Source: an uncultured bacterium (GTDB lineage Bacteria; Planctomycetota; JAJSAM01; JAJVHW01). From it: a DNA stretch of 64,000 nucleotides. The DNA lies in contig CALKVK010000013.1 in assembly GCA_937996235.1 (NCBI GenBank), positions 3,848 through 67,847 on the forward strand. The letters are read 5' to 3'. Both the position numbers and the translations under genes were made by a program. The notes below the pieces were generated by a model. It made no database searches, was not told the origin of the DNA, and saw only the letters and a list, made by a program, of their open reading frames with translations. Within the stretch, counting starts at the first letter, position 1, and each line of letters opens with the position of its first letter. Of the stretch, positions 15,526 through 24,938 are shown in pieces.

Positions 15526-17681
15526 GCGAGCGCGTCACGACGGAGCGCGTGTTCGTGTTCCTCGCGCTGCTCGTGGCGGGCGCGCTGTACGTCGGCGAGG
15601 CCGCGCTGCCGGGCCACATGCCGGCCGACTTCACGCGCATGCGCGACACGTACCACCTCGCGCTCATCTGCTCGCGCTGGGGCGCGTGGCTGCGTGAAGG
15701 ACACCTCGCGTGGTGGATGCCCGAGTTCTCGGGCGGACACCCGGTGCACGCGCTCTGGCTGTACGGCCTCGCGCACCCCGCGTCGCTGCTGTGGGCGGCG
15801 CTGCCGCTCGAGACGGCGTACACGTGGGGCGCGCTGCTCCACGGTGCGTTCGGCGGACTCGGCGTGTTCGTGTTCCTGCGGGGCCGCGACGCGGGACGCA
15901 GCGGCGCCGTGTGCGGTGCGATCGTCTTCGCGTTCTCCGAGTACGTCGTCGGGAAGCTCACGTCGGGCGGCGTGAACCAGGTGTGGTCGCTCGCGTGGGC
16001 GCCGTGGGTGCTCGTCGCGATCGAGCGCGTCGTCGCCGGACGCCGCGGCGGCGCGGCGGTGCTCGGGCTGACGGCCGGCCTCGCGCTGCTCGCGGGTCAC
16101 GTCCAGACGTGGTTCACGCTCGGGCCGGCGCTCGCCGTGCACGCGCTCGTCGCCACGTCCGCGGTGCCGCGCGAGCGCCGCGGCACGGTGCTGCTGCGCC
16201 TCTCCGGCGCGGCTGTGCTCGCCGTGGGGATCGCGGCGGTGCAGTGGCTGCCGTCCCTCGAGCTCGTGCTCGCGGCCGGCACGCAGCCGGTGAGCGACCC
16301 GCAGCTCCTGCGCGCGTGGTCGGCGCCGCTCCCCTCGCTCGCCGCGAAGCTCTACCCGGGCCTCCTCCGCGGCACCGCGACGGAGTTCGCGCACGAGCAC
16401 GGGGGCGTCACCGGCGCGCTCGCCTGCGGGCTCGCGCTCCTCGGCGCGTGCGCCCGGGAGCGGCGGCGTGTGCTGTGGGCCGTGCTCGCGCTCGTCGGGC
16501 TCGTGCTCGCGCTCGGCTACGGCAACCCGCTCTCGGCGTGGCTGAACGGGCTCCCGGTCCTCTCGTGGGCCCGCGTGCCCGCGCGCGCCCAGGCGCTGAC
16601 GGTGCTCGGCGCGGCGCTGCTCGCCGGCCACGGCGCCGACGACTGGCTGCGCGGACGCGTCGCCGGCGCGCGGCTCGTCGCCGTCGCGACGGTCCTCGCG
16701 ACGCTCCTCGCCGCCGCGGCGCTGGTCGTCGCGCTCGACGCGCAGGGCGACGGCGCGCGTGCCGCGGCGCTGCGCAACGCGGCGCCCGCCGCGGTCGCGG
16801 CGACGCTCGCCGGCCTCGCGATCGGCGCGGGGGCGCTCGCGTTCGCGCGGCGGCGTCCCGAGCGCACGCTGCTCGCCGAGCTCGGCGTGCTCGTCGGCGT
16901 CGGTCTGGCCGCGCCGCCCGTGCTCGCGACCGCGACGCCGTTCCTGCACACCGACTGGCAGGCGCGGCTGCCGGAGTCCGCGCGCGGGCACCGCGTGCTG
17001 CAGGCGGACTTCCGGCTGCCGTACGTCGAGGCGTCGGGCGTGCGCAGCTACCGCCTGCCCGCGCACCTCGAGCCGCACGCCTTCGCGCGGCTGACGGCGT
17101 CGGCCGCGCCGGCGCTCGAGCCGTGGATGGACATCGGCGCGCTGCTCTTCGTCGGTCCGCTGCCGCCCGGTCCGCCGGTCGGGGTCGACGACGCCGTGCG
17201 CGTGGTGCCCGCGGCGCGTCCGCCGATTGCGGCGGCGTGGTTCGACACGGCCGAGGAGGGGGTGGCCGACGACGTCGCGCTCGCGCGGCTCCTGCGCGGC
17301 GAGCGCGTGCTGCTGCTGGCCGACGGGACGCTGCGCGCGGACGCGCCCGAGGCGCCGCCGCGCTCGGTGCCCGCCGTGCGCCCACCGCAGACCGACCCAT
17401 GCCGCGTCACGTTCGACGTGGACGCCCCGGCAGCCGGCTGGCTGTTCGTCTCCGAGAAGCACTACCCGGGCTGGACGGCCGAGGTCGGCGGCGCCCCGGC
17501 GGAGCTGCGGCGCGCGAACGTCGCGTTCGGCGCGGTGGCCGTACCCGCGGGTCGCTCGCAGGTCGTCCTCGTCTACGCTCCCGGCTCGGTGCACCTCGGC
17601 GCGCTCGTGAGCGCGCTCGCGGCCGCCTCCGCGGCCGTCGCGCTCCTCCGTGCGCGGTGGCGACCGCCGGAAGCGCCGTGA
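15522..17681 (+). CDS. YfhO-family polytopic membrane protein, copy 3 of 3
   Basis: A 719-residue third paralogue. The ATG at 15522 overlaps the stop of copy 2 (ATGA), so the two are translationally coupled. It carries the DTYHLALICSRWG...WWMPEFSGGHP loop, a helical region with the shared GGVNQVWSLAWAPWVLVA segment, and SEKHYPGWTAEVGG in the exported C-terminal domain. Three linked copies suggest that each modifies a different sugar, position or acceptor of one surface polymer (inference). Confidence 0.82.
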   Translation: MSERVTTERVFVFLALLVAGALYVGEAALPGHMPADFTRMRDTYHLALICSRWGAWLREGHLAWWMPEFSGGHPVHALWLYGLAHPASLLWAALPLETAYTWGALLHGAFGGLGVFVFLRGRDAGRSGAVCGAIVFAFSEYVVGKLTSGGVNQVWSLAWAPWVLVAIERVVAGRRGGAAVLGLTAGLALLAGHVQTWFTLGPALAVHALVATSAVPRERRGTVLLRLSGAAVLAVGIAAVQWLPSLELVLAAGTQPVSDPQLLRAWSAPLPSLAAKLYPGLLRGTATEFAHEHGGVTGALACGLALLGACARERRRVLWAVLALVGLVLALGYGNPLSAWLNGLPVLSWARVPARAQALTVLGAALLAGHGADDWLRGRVAGARLVAVATVLATLLAAAALVVALDAQGDGARAAALRNAAPAAVAATLAGLAIGAGALAFARRRPERTLLAELGVLVGVGLAAPPVLATATPFLHTDWQARLPESARGHRVLQADFRLPYVEASGVRSYRLPAHLEPHAFARLTASAAPALEPWMDIGALLFVGPLPPGPPVGVDDAVRVVPAARPPIAAAWFDTAEEGVADDVALARLLRGERVLLLADGTLRADAPEAPPRSVPAVRPPQTDPCRVTFDVDAPAAGWLFVSEKHYPGWTAEVGGAPAELRRANVAFGAVAVPAGRSQVVLVYAPGSVHLGALVSALAAASAAVALLRARWRPPEAP

Positions 17682-17701
17682 GGCCCGCTCGGCCCCGCGC
17701 C

Positions 17702-17707
17702 TACAAT
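17702..17707 (+). promoter_or_regulatory. Predicted -10 box (TACAAT), leaderless M1 peptidase
   Basis: TACAAT is the closest match to the sigma-70 -10 consensus among the boxes here. Exactly six bases separate it from the GTG at 17714. No ribosome-binding sequence is visible. Confidence 0.55.
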
Positions 17708-17713
17708 CGCGCG

Positions 17714-20083
17714 GTGCCGCTCAAGAGCCTGCGCCCGTCCGCGCACCGCGCCGCCGCCGTGCTGCTCGCCGGCCTCCTCGCGGCGGGTCTCGCGACCCCG
17801 CGCTCGGGCGCGGAGGAGGGCTGGCGCGCGGCCCCCGAGCAGGTCCCGGTCCGCTACTCGATCGAGGCGCGGCTCGTCGAGGGCCGCGGCGGCGAGGACG
17901 ACCTCCGCATCGCCGGCAACCAGCGCATCGAGTGGCGCAACACCTCGACCGAGGACGTCGGCGTCGTCTACCTGCACCTCTACGCGAACGCGTTCCGCGA
18001 CTCCCACACCACGCTCCTGCGCGAGGCGCGCGACGCGGGCTGGAAGCTGCCCGAGGACGCGCGCTTCGGCGGCATCGACGTGCGCGGGCTGTCGCTCGTC
18101 ACCGGCGAGCCGCTCGAGCTGACGTTCGTCACCCCCGACGACGACGAGCCGCCCCCCGGCACGACCCTGGTCGGCGTCGCACCCGCGCCGAGCACCGACC
18201 GCACCGTCGCACGAGTCGTGCTGCCGCGGCGCGTCGCGCCGGGCGAGACGCTCGGGCTGCGCCTCAAGTTCACGACCACGCTGCCCTCGGTCATGCGCCG
18301 CATGGGCTGCCACCGCGGGTTCGTGATGGCGGCGCAGTGGTACCCGAAGCTCGGGCGCTACCTCGGCACCGCGGCCCCGGGCACGCACGAGGGCTGGTAC
18401 TGCCCGCAGTACCACTGGACGACCGAGTTCTGCGCCGACTACGCGGACTACGACGTCGAGCTGCGCCTGCGCTCGGCGCTCGTCTCCGGCGCGACCGGCG
18501 AGCGCGTCGAGGAGTCCGTGGACGAGCCGCGGGGCGAGCGCACGGAGCGCTGGCGCGCGCGCGGCGTCGTCGACTTCGCGTGGACGGCGCACGAGCGCTT
18601 CGAGTCGTACGAGCGCGAGATCGAGCCGCTCGCCGTGCCCGAGGGGCGCGACCCCGCGGCCGACCGCGTGCTCCGCGAGCGCGCGCGCTTCGCGGAGGTG
18701 CTCGGGGTCGCGCCCGAGGAACTGCAGCTCCCGAAGGTGAAGGTCCGGGTGCTGCTCCAGCGGGAGCACGCGCGGCAGGCGGAGCGCTACTTCGAGGCGG
18801 CGCGGGTCGCGCTCGCCACGTACGGGATGTGGCTCGGGCCGTACCCGTACCCGACGCTCACGATCGTGGACCCGGCGTTCGGCGCGAAGCGCGCGGGCGG
18901 CATGGAGTACCCGCAGCTCGTCACGGCGGCGACCGAGATCGCGAACCCGCCGGAGTCGCTCGACCCCGAGCGCGTGATCCTGCACGAGATCGGCCACCAG
19001 TGGTTCATGAACGTCCTCGCCTCGAACGAGGCCGCCGAGGCGTGGCTCGACGAGGGCCTGAACACGTACTTCACCGCGCGCTCGGCGGAGGTCGGCTACG
19101 GCCCCGCGATCGGCGTCACGCGCGTGCTCTCGGTGCCGCTCCTCGTGACGCCGTTCTTCGACTTCCCGGGCCTCGCCGCCGAGTGGCCGCGCTGGGTGGG
19201 GCTCCCCGACTGGGCCGTGCCGCCCCGCATGGAGCTCTTCGAGGGCTGGCGCGACCTGCCGCCGCTCAGCGGCCTGCCGACGCCGTCGTACGCCACGGAC
19301 CCGCTCCTGCCGCAGCGGCGCCGCTACCTGAACCGCGCGGGCTGGGACGACATGGTGCGCCCGAGCTGGCGCTACGCCGACGCGCCGAGCTACTGGGTCA
19401 ACGCCTACTCGCGGCCCGCGCTGTTCGTGAACTCGCTGCGCCGCACGCTCCAGGCGGAGCGCGGCGACGCCGCCGGCGAGCGCGCGTTCGCGCTCGGCAT
19501 GCTCGAGTACGCGCGCTCGCAGCGGTTCCGCCACCCCACGACCGGCGACTTCCTGACGGCGTTCGGCCGCGGCTCCGGGAGCGACGCGACGCGGCTCTTC
19601 GACGCCCTGGCCGCGTCGGCGGGCGTGCTCGACTACGCGATCGAGGGCATCGACGTGCTGCGCGAGCCGCCGTTCGCGGGCATCCGCGAGGACGAGGGCG
19701 GGGAGGACGTGGTCGCGGTGCCCGACGCCGTCCCGGCCGAGGGCGAGGCCGCTCGCATCCGCACGGCCGTGCTCGTGCGGCGGCGCGGCGACGCCGTCGT
19801 GCCGGTGCGCATCGAGGTCACGCGCGACTCCGGCGACCCCGAGCGCGCCACGTGGGAGAGCACGTGGCAGACGTGGGACGGTCGCGAGCGCTGGCACCGC
19901 TTCGTCTTCGACGGCCGCATCCAGGCGGCGCGGCTCTATCCGCGGGCGGAGTTCCTGCAGGACGCGGACCGCCGCAACGACAGCCTGACGAAGCGCCAGA
20001 ACCCGCGCCCCGGCGCGAAGTGGGCGACGCGCTTCCTGATGTGGATCGAGAACGCGGCGCTCTCGTACGGGCGGTTCTTGTGA
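17714..20083 (+). CDS. Exported M1-family (gluzincin) metallopeptidase
   Basis: A 789-residue protein with a signal peptide (basic start, hydrophobic AAAVLLAGLLAAGLA, then Ala-rich cleavage region near residue 35). An N-terminal beta-saddle domain precedes the thermolysin-like catalytic domain. The zinc site is complete: H424-E425-x-x-H428 in LHEIGHQWF and E447 in WLDEGLN. GGMEYP upstream corresponds to the GxMEN exopeptidase loop of M1 aminopeptidases, with Tyr replacing Asn, so aminopeptidase specificity is less certain. Family members degrade peptides in the periplasm or outside the cell. The next gene overlaps its stop by four bases. Confidence 0.9.
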   Translation: MPLKSLRPSAHRAAAVLLAGLLAAGLATPRSGAEEGWRAAPEQVPVRYSIEARLVEGRGGEDDLRIAGNQRIEWRNTSTEDVGVVYLHLYANAFRDSHTTLLREARDAGWKLPEDARFGGIDVRGLSLVTGEPLELTFVTPDDDEPPPGTTLVGVAPAPSTDRTVARVVLPRRVAPGETLGLRLKFTTTLPSVMRRMGCHRGFVMAAQWYPKLGRYLGTAAPGTHEGWYCPQYHWTTEFCADYADYDVELRLRSALVSGATGERVEESVDEPRGERTERWRARGVVDFAWTAHERFESYEREIEPLAVPEGRDPAADRVLRERARFAEVLGVAPEELQLPKVKVRVLLQREHARQAERYFEAARVALATYGMWLGPYPYPTLTIVDPAFGAKRAGGMEYPQLVTAATEIANPPESLDPERVILHEIGHQWFMNVLASNEAAEAWLDEGLNTYFTARSAEVGYGPAIGVTRVLSVPLLVTPFFDFPGLAAEWPRWVGLPDWAVPPRMELFEGWRDLPPLSGLPTPSYATDPLLPQRRRYLNRAGWDDMVRPSWRYADAPSYWVNAYSRPALFVNSLRRTLQAERGDAAGERAFALGMLEYARSQRFRHPTTGDFLTAFGRGSGSDATRLFDALAASAGVLDYAIEGIDVLREPPFAGIREDEGGEDVVAVPDAVPAEGEAARIRTAVLVRRRGDAVVPVRIEVTRDSGDPERATWESTWQTWDGRERWHRFVFDGRIQAARLYPRAEFLQDADRRNDSLTKRQNPRPGAKWATRFLMWIENAALSYGRFL

Positions 20084-21018
20084 GCCCTGCCGACGGTGCC
20101 GTCCGCGCCGCGTGGCGCGCGGTGCGCCGCGCGAAGCGTCTCGTCTGGCTCGTCGCCCTGACCGACGCGCTCGTGTTCCTGCCGGCCGCGCTGTACGTGG
20201 GCGTCACGGTGCACCGCGCCGCGGGCCACCGCGTGGACGCGACGTCGCTCGCGCGCGTGCTCGACCCGGACCTGCTGGCCGACATGGACTCCGGCTCCGG
20301 CGACTTCCGCATCCACCAGACGGTGCTCGCGGCGGCGTGCCTCGTGCTGTTCTTCGCGCTGCGGCCGCTCGTCATGGGCGGGTACGTCGCGATCGCCGCG
20401 CGCGGCGACCGCATCCGCTTCGACGAGTTCGTGCGCGTGGGCGGCGCCGTCTACTGGAAGTTCCTGCGGATCGCGCTCGTGGGCGTCGTCACGTGCTACC
20501 TGCTGTCGCTCGCCGCGAAGCCGCTGCTCGCCTACATCGACGAGCAGGCGTCGAGCTACGTCACCGAGGGGCCGGCGATCACCTACCGGCGCGCGACCGA
20601 GGTGTTCGTGTTCACCGCGTACTGGGTGCTCGGCACGATCCTCGACTACACGCGCGTGGGCGTGCGGATGTACCGGCGGCCGGGCGTCTTCGTGGAGCTC
20701 GGGCGCTCGGCCCTGTTCGTGCTCCAGCACCCCGTCGAGACCCTCGGCTTCTCGGCGTTCGCCTTCGCGATCGAGCTCGCAGCGATCTGGGGCTTCTCCG
20801 AACTCCTGCAGCGCGCCGACGGCGCGTACGTGCTGACGAGCCTCTCGGTGCTGCTGCTCGCGCAGGTGCTGGTCGCGCTGCGCGAGGCGACGCGCCTCTT
20901 CCACCACGCGGGCGCGTGGCGCATCCGGCGCCGCGCCGAGGGGGGCGCCCACGACGACCCGGCGCGGCGCCGCCCGTCCGGGGACGACCTGCTCGAGAAC
21001 CTGCCCTGGAACCAGTGA
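20080..21018 (+). CDS. Polytopic membrane protein of unknown function
   Basis: A 312-residue protein whose GTGA start overlaps the M1 peptidase stop, so it is probably made together with it. Hydrophobic segments lie at about residues 22-40, 82-98, 127-145, 180-195, 215-240 and 250-268, giving roughly six helices, with a charged C-terminal tail (RRRAEGGAHDDPARRRP). The helix pattern and the FDEFVRVGGAVYWKFLRIALVG segment resemble DUF975/YciC-type bacterial membrane proteins. No catalytic motif is seen. A helper for the peptidase is a guess from gene order only. Confidence 0.7.
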   Translation: MSPADGAVRAAWRAVRRAKRLVWLVALTDALVFLPAALYVGVTVHRAAGHRVDATSLARVLDPDLLADMDSGSGDFRIHQTVLAAACLVLFFALRPLVMGGYVAIAARGDRIRFDEFVRVGGAVYWKFLRIALVGVVTCYLLSLAAKPLLAYIDEQASSYVTEGPAITYRRATEVFVFTAYWVLGTILDYTRVGVRMYRRPGVFVELGRSALFVLQHPVETLGFSAFAFAIELAAIWGFSELLQRADGAYVLTSLSVLLLAQVLVALREATRLFHHAGAWRIRRRAEGGAHDDPARRRPSGDDLLENLPWNQ

Positions 21019-21131
21019 CCGCGCGGGCGTGCGGCACGGCGTGTGCGTGCCGGACCGCGCGGCACGACGCCGCGCGGCGGCGGTGCGGTAGCCTCGCCGC
21101 GCGCGGCGCCGGGGAGCCGCGCGAGGTGACG

Positions 21132-22814
21132 ATGTCGCGAAACGCCCTGTCCGCACGCTCGCTGCGCGCCGCCGCGCTGCTCCTCTCCGTCGCGCTCGGC
21201 GTGCTCGCGCTCGCCGCACCGGCCCGCGCCGACGCCGCCCTCGACGCGCGGCGCGCCGAGCTCGAGGCATGCGTCGCGCAGAGCGGCGACGCCGCGCGCC
21301 GGGCGCGCGCGGTCCAGGCCGTGGCGGAGCTCGGGACGCCGGAGGCGGCGCGCGTGCTGCTGACCTGCCTCGACCAGCTCTCCGTGCACCGCGCCGACCT
21401 CGAGGAGCGCCAGGTGCGCACGCAGAAGGACTACGAGCCCTACGAGGGGTACACGTTCACGGACCCGAAGGCGTGGGACATCAAGAAGCGCCTGCGCAAG
21501 CAGCTCGACGACCAGGCCGAGGAGATCCAGGCCGACGGCGTCGTGCTCGCCGCGTTCGCGGCCGGCATCGCGAAGTTCACCGACGCCGACGCGCTGACGT
21601 CGCTCGAGCGCGGCGTGGGGACGCCCAAGGACTTCGCGCGCCGCGCGCTCTTCGAAGGGCTGCTGCGGAACGAGAAGACCGACGCGGTGGACCTGGGCCG
21701 GAAGGCGCTCAAGGACGGCGACGCGGGCGTGCGCCTCGTCGCGCTCGAGGCCCTCGCCGGGCGCAAGGTCGCGGGCACGCTCGAGTTCGGCGTCAAGGGC
21801 CTGAAGGAGCGCGGCTGGCCGCACCGTCAGGCCGCGGCGCGTCTGCTGCAGGCGCTCGGCGACCTGCGCGCCGTCGCGCCGCTCGTCGACGCCATGGCCG
21901 GCGAGGAGGGGCGCCTGATCGAGGTCTACGCCGAGGCGCTGCGTGCGATCACGAAGGCCGAGATCGGACCGTTCCCCGACGTGTGGCGCCAGTGGTACGA
22001 CGACAACAAGGCGCGGCTCGGGGAGCTCGGCGTGAAGGGCGCGACGCCGCGCAAGGCGCGCGAGGGTGCGGGCCAGGGCATCGACTACTACGGCATCGAG
22101 ACGCGCAGCCGCCGCATCGTGTTCCTGATCGACGTCTCGGGCTCGATGAAGGACCCGATCGGCAGCACGAACCAGGACGTCACCGGCCAGGCCGAGGACA
22201 CCTACAACGGCCGCAAGGTGGACATCGCGAAGCGCGTGCTGAAGCAGGCGATCCGCAACCTGCCCGAGGAGGCGCGCTTCGACTTCGTGATCTTCAACCA
22301 CGCCGTGCGCATCTTCGAGCCGAACCTCGTGCCGGCCACGCAGGACAACAAGAACAAGGCGTACCTGATGATCAACGACCTCGAGGCGTCCGGCGCGACC
22401 TTCACGTACGGCGCCCTCGAGAAGGCGTTCCACCTGGCCGGGCGCGGGGTCACCGACAAGGCCTACGACCCGGGCGTGGACACCATCTTCGTGCTCTCGG
22501 ACGGCGCGCCGACCACCGACGACGTGGACAACGCGCAGCCCATGGACGCGCAGAAGATCCTCTCCGCCGTGCGGGAGTGGAACGCGCTGTCGCGCATCTC
22601 CATCCACACCATCGCGATCGACCCCGGCATCGGCGGCGGGCAGGCGTTCGTGCGCTTCATGAAGTCCCTCGCCGCGCAGAACGGCGGCACCTACGCGGAG
22701 ATCGGCGGCGACGGGCGCCGGTCGGGCGACGGCGGGGGGCTGCTGAAGGGCGGGAGCGGCGCCCGGGGCGGCGGCGACGGCGGCGACGACGCGGGGGACG
22801 ACTCCGGCGAGTGA
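21132..22814 (+). CDS. Exported HEAT-repeat and von Willebrand A domain protein
   Basis: A 560-residue protein with a signal peptide (SLRAAALLLSVALGVLALAAPARA). Residues 40-300 are alpha-helical repeats of HEAT type (RARAVQAVAELGTPEAARVLL, RRALFEGLLRNEKTDAVDLG, RQAAARLLQALGDLRAVAPL). Residues 325-530 form a VWA domain with an intact metal site D334-x-S-x-S (IDVSGSM), a later Thr-containing loop and a DGAPT loop. The extreme C-terminus is Gly/Asp-rich and disordered. VWA domains bind protein partners through a divalent metal. The combination suggests a periplasmic scaffold. A TAGCCT box at 21089-21094 and a Shine-Dalgarno (GAGGTG) precede the ATG. Confidence 0.82.
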   Translation: MSRNALSARSLRAAALLLSVALGVLALAAPARADAALDARRAELEACVAQSGDAARRARAVQAVAELGTPEAARVLLTCLDQLSVHRADLEERQVRTQKDYEPYEGYTFTDPKAWDIKKRLRKQLDDQAEEIQADGVVLAAFAAGIAKFTDADALTSLERGVGTPKDFARRALFEGLLRNEKTDAVDLGRKALKDGDAGVRLVALEALAGRKVAGTLEFGVKGLKERGWPHRQAAARLLQALGDLRAVAPLVDAMAGEEGRLIEVYAEALRAITKAEIGPFPDVWRQWYDDNKARLGELGVKGATPRKAREGAGQGIDYYGIETRSRRIVFLIDVSGSMKDPIGSTNQDVTGQAEDTYNGRKVDIAKRVLKQAIRNLPEEARFDFVIFNHAVRIFEPNLVPATQDNKNKAYLMINDLEASGATFTYGALEKAFHLAGRGVTDKAYDPGVDTIFVLSDGAPTTDDVDNAQPMDAQKILSAVREWNALSRISIHTIAIDPGIGGGQAFVRFMKSLAAQNGGTYAEIGGDGRRSGDGGGLLKGGSGARGGGDGGDDAGDDSGE

Positions 22815-22940
22815 CCCGCGTCGCGTCGCGAGGCGGCGGTTCAGGGCGGCGGATGGTTTCCCTGGCGACGCGCCGCGCACCGGCGTACCGTCGGCGAATC
22901 CACTCGCGCGGGGTGGTGGAAAGTCCCCGAGGAGCCCTCC

Positions 22941-23735
22941 ATGCCCTCGACCGACAGCCTGGCGAACGTGCGCTACGAGGTCCGCGAGGGCGTCGCGTTC
23001 GTCACCGTGGACCGCCCGAAGGCGCTGAACGCGCTCTCGGACGCCACGCACGACGACCTGCGCACCGCGTTCGAGGCGGTCCGTGACGACGCGTCCGTGA
23101 TCGCCGCGGTGCTGACGGGAGCCGGCGAGAAGGCGTTCGTGGCGGGGGCCGACATCTCGGAGCTCGCCGAGATGTCCCCGATGCAGGCGCGCGCCGCCTC
23201 CGCGAAGGGACAGGCCGGGTTCACGCTGATCGAGCGCTGCGGGAAGCCCGTGGTCGCCGCGATCAACGGGTTCGCGCTCGGCGGCGGGCTCGAGCTCGCG
23301 CTCGCGTGCCACGTGCGCGTGGCGGCGGAGGGGGCGCGCCTCGGGCTGCCCGAGGCCACGCTCGGGCTCGTCCCCGGCTACGGCGGCACGCAGCGCCTCG
23401 CGCGGCTCGTCGGTGTCGGCCGCGCGCTGGCCATGGTGCTGACGGCCGACATGATCGACGCCGCGGCGGCGGAGCGCATCGGCCTCGTGCACCAGGTCGT
23501 CCCGGCCGCCGACCTGCTGGCGACGGCCGAGGCGCTGGCGCGGCGCATCGCCTCGCGCGGCCCCGTCGCGATCCGGCTCGCGACGCAGGCGGTCGTGGAC
23601 GGCGCCGGGCTCGCGCTCGAGGACGGGCTGCGTCTCGAGCAGGACCTCTTCGGACTCGCGTTCTCGACCGACGACATGCGCGAGGGCACACGGGCCTTCC
23701 TCGAGAAGCGGAAGGCGCAGTTCCGCGGCCGCTGA
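22941..23735 (+). CDS. Enoyl-CoA hydratase (crotonase family)
   Basis: A 264-residue crotonase-fold enzyme, normal length. It hydrates trans-2-enoyl-CoA, the step between the acyl-CoA dehydrogenases and the 3-hydroxyacyl-CoA dehydrogenase encoded at 3-8 kb. Both catalytic glutamates of true hydratases are present: E118 in GGGLELALA and E138 in LPEATLG. The oxyanion-hole residues fall in AFVAGADI and the GFALGGG turn. It has its own TACCGT box (22886-22891) and a GAGGAG ribosome site, so it is transcribed apart from the main operon. The exact chain length is not predictable. Confidence 0.93.
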   Translation: MPSTDSLANVRYEVREGVAFVTVDRPKALNALSDATHDDLRTAFEAVRDDASVIAAVLTGAGEKAFVAGADISELAEMSPMQARAASAKGQAGFTLIERCGKPVVAAINGFALGGGLELALACHVRVAAEGARLGLPEATLGLVPGYGGTQRLARLVGVGRALAMVLTADMIDAAAAERIGLVHQVVPAADLLATAEALARRIASRGPVAIRLATQAVVDGAGLALEDGLRLEQDLFGLAFSTDDMREGTRAFLEKRKAQFRGR

Positions 23736-23817
23736 CGGCGACCCGGACCGGGGATCGAACACGACACAGGGAGCGCCGCGCCCGGCGACGGGTGGCCGGC
23801 GGACGGAGGCTGCGGAG

Positions 23818-24873
23818 ATGGCGAACTACCGCATCGCGGTGCTGGGCGGAGACGGGATCGGTCCGGAGGTCACGCGCGAGGGCCTGAAGGTGCTCGCCGC
23901 GGCGGCCGAGGTCCACGGCTTCGGGTTCGAGACGACGGACTACCCGTACGGGACCGAGCACTTCCTGCGCACCGGCGAGGAGCTCCCCGAGCGCGCGCTG
24001 AGCGAGATGCGCGGCCACGACGCGATCCTGCTCGGCGCCATCGGCGACCCGCGCGTCGAGGTGGGCAAGCTCGAGCGCGCGATCATCGCGGGGCTGCGCT
24101 TCCAGCTCGACCTGTTCGTCAACCTGCGCCCGATCCGGCTCTACGACGAGCGCCTCTGCCCGCTCAAGGGCAAGACGCCCGAGGACGTCGACTTCGTCGT
24201 CGTGCGCGAGAACACCGAGGGCGCGTACGCCGGCATCGGCGGCATCCTGAAGAAGGGCACGCCGAACGAGGTCGCGGTGCAGGAGATGATCTACACGCGC
24301 GCCGGCGTCGAGCGTGTGATCCGCTACGCCTTCGACCTCTGCCGCCGGCGCGGGAAGAAGAAGCGGCTGACGCTCGTGGACAAGGCGAACGCGATCCGCG
24401 CGCAGGACATCTGGACCCGCGTCTTCGCGCTGGTCGCGAAGGAGTATCCGGACGTCGAGACGGACCACGGCTACGTGGACGCCACGTGCATGTGGTTCCT
24501 GACGAAGCCCGAGTGGTACGACGTGATCGTCACGCCGAACCTCTTCGGCGACATCATCACGGACCTCGGCGCGGCCATCCAGGGCGGCATGGGCATCGCC
24601 GCGTCGGGCAACATCCACCCCGGCGAGGTCTCGATGTTCGAGCCGATCCACGGCTCGGCGCCGAAGTACGCGGGGCAGAACAAGGCGAACCCGATCGCCG
24701 CGGTCGCGGCCGTCTCGATGATGCTCGACTACCTCGGGCAGCGCGAGGCGGGGAGCGCCATCGACGCCGCGATCCAGGAGCTGCTCGTCACGGGCCGCGT
24801 GAAGAACCTGCGCGCGGGCACGCACCGGACCGACGAGATCGGCGACTGGGTCTGCGAGATCCTGCGCCGCTGA
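23818..24873 (+). CDS. leuB: 3-isopropylmalate dehydrogenase
   Basis: A 351-residue member of the isocitrate/isopropylmalate dehydrogenase family that oxidises and decarboxylates 3-isopropylmalate with NAD+ in leucine synthesis. Landmarks: VLGGDGIGPEV at the N-terminus, VNLRPIRLY (substrate arginines), VVVRENTEGAYAG, LVDKANAI (catalytic Lys) and TPNLFGDIITDLGAAIQG. The LeuB-type region GAIGDPRVEVGKLERAI separates it from isocitrate dehydrogenase. Tartrate/malate dehydrogenases are related but less likely, because a LeuD-LeuC fusion lies 1.6 kb downstream, with only a rhomboid gene between. Confidence 0.88.
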   Translation: MANYRIAVLGGDGIGPEVTREGLKVLAAAAEVHGFGFETTDYPYGTEHFLRTGEELPERALSEMRGHDAILLGAIGDPRVEVGKLERAIIAGLRFQLDLFVNLRPIRLYDERLCPLKGKTPEDVDFVVVRENTEGAYAGIGGILKKGTPNEVAVQEMIYTRAGVERVIRYAFDLCRRRGKKKRLTLVDKANAIRAQDIWTRVFALVAKEYPDVETDHGYVDATCMWFLTKPEWYDVIVTPNLFGDIITDLGAAIQGGMGIAASGNIHPGEVSMFEPIHGSAPKYAGQNKANPIAAVAAVSMMLDYLGQREAGSAIDAAIQELLVTGRVKNLRAGTHRTDEIGDWVCEILRR

Positions 24874-24901
24874 ACTCCGGCCGCGCCACCCCCGGCGGAC
24901 G

Positions 24902-24930
24902 TTGACGCGCGCCCCGGCGCGCGAAATGCT
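24902..24930 (+). promoter_or_regulatory. Predicted promoter of the rhomboid-TPR gene
   Basis: TTGACG (24902-24907), a 17-base spacer and AATGCT (24925-24930). This is a clear -35 box in a genome where they are rare. The -10 ends eight bases before the ATG at 24939, so the leader would be almost absent. Confidence 0.5.
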
Positions 24931-24938
24931 CGGCGGCG

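Noticed and set aside
13392..17681. A single 1429-residue frame covering the second and third YfhO genes
   Set aside because: The first 700 residues are the wrong frame of copy 2. The ATGA overlap at 15522 and the conserved start of copy 3 show two genes.
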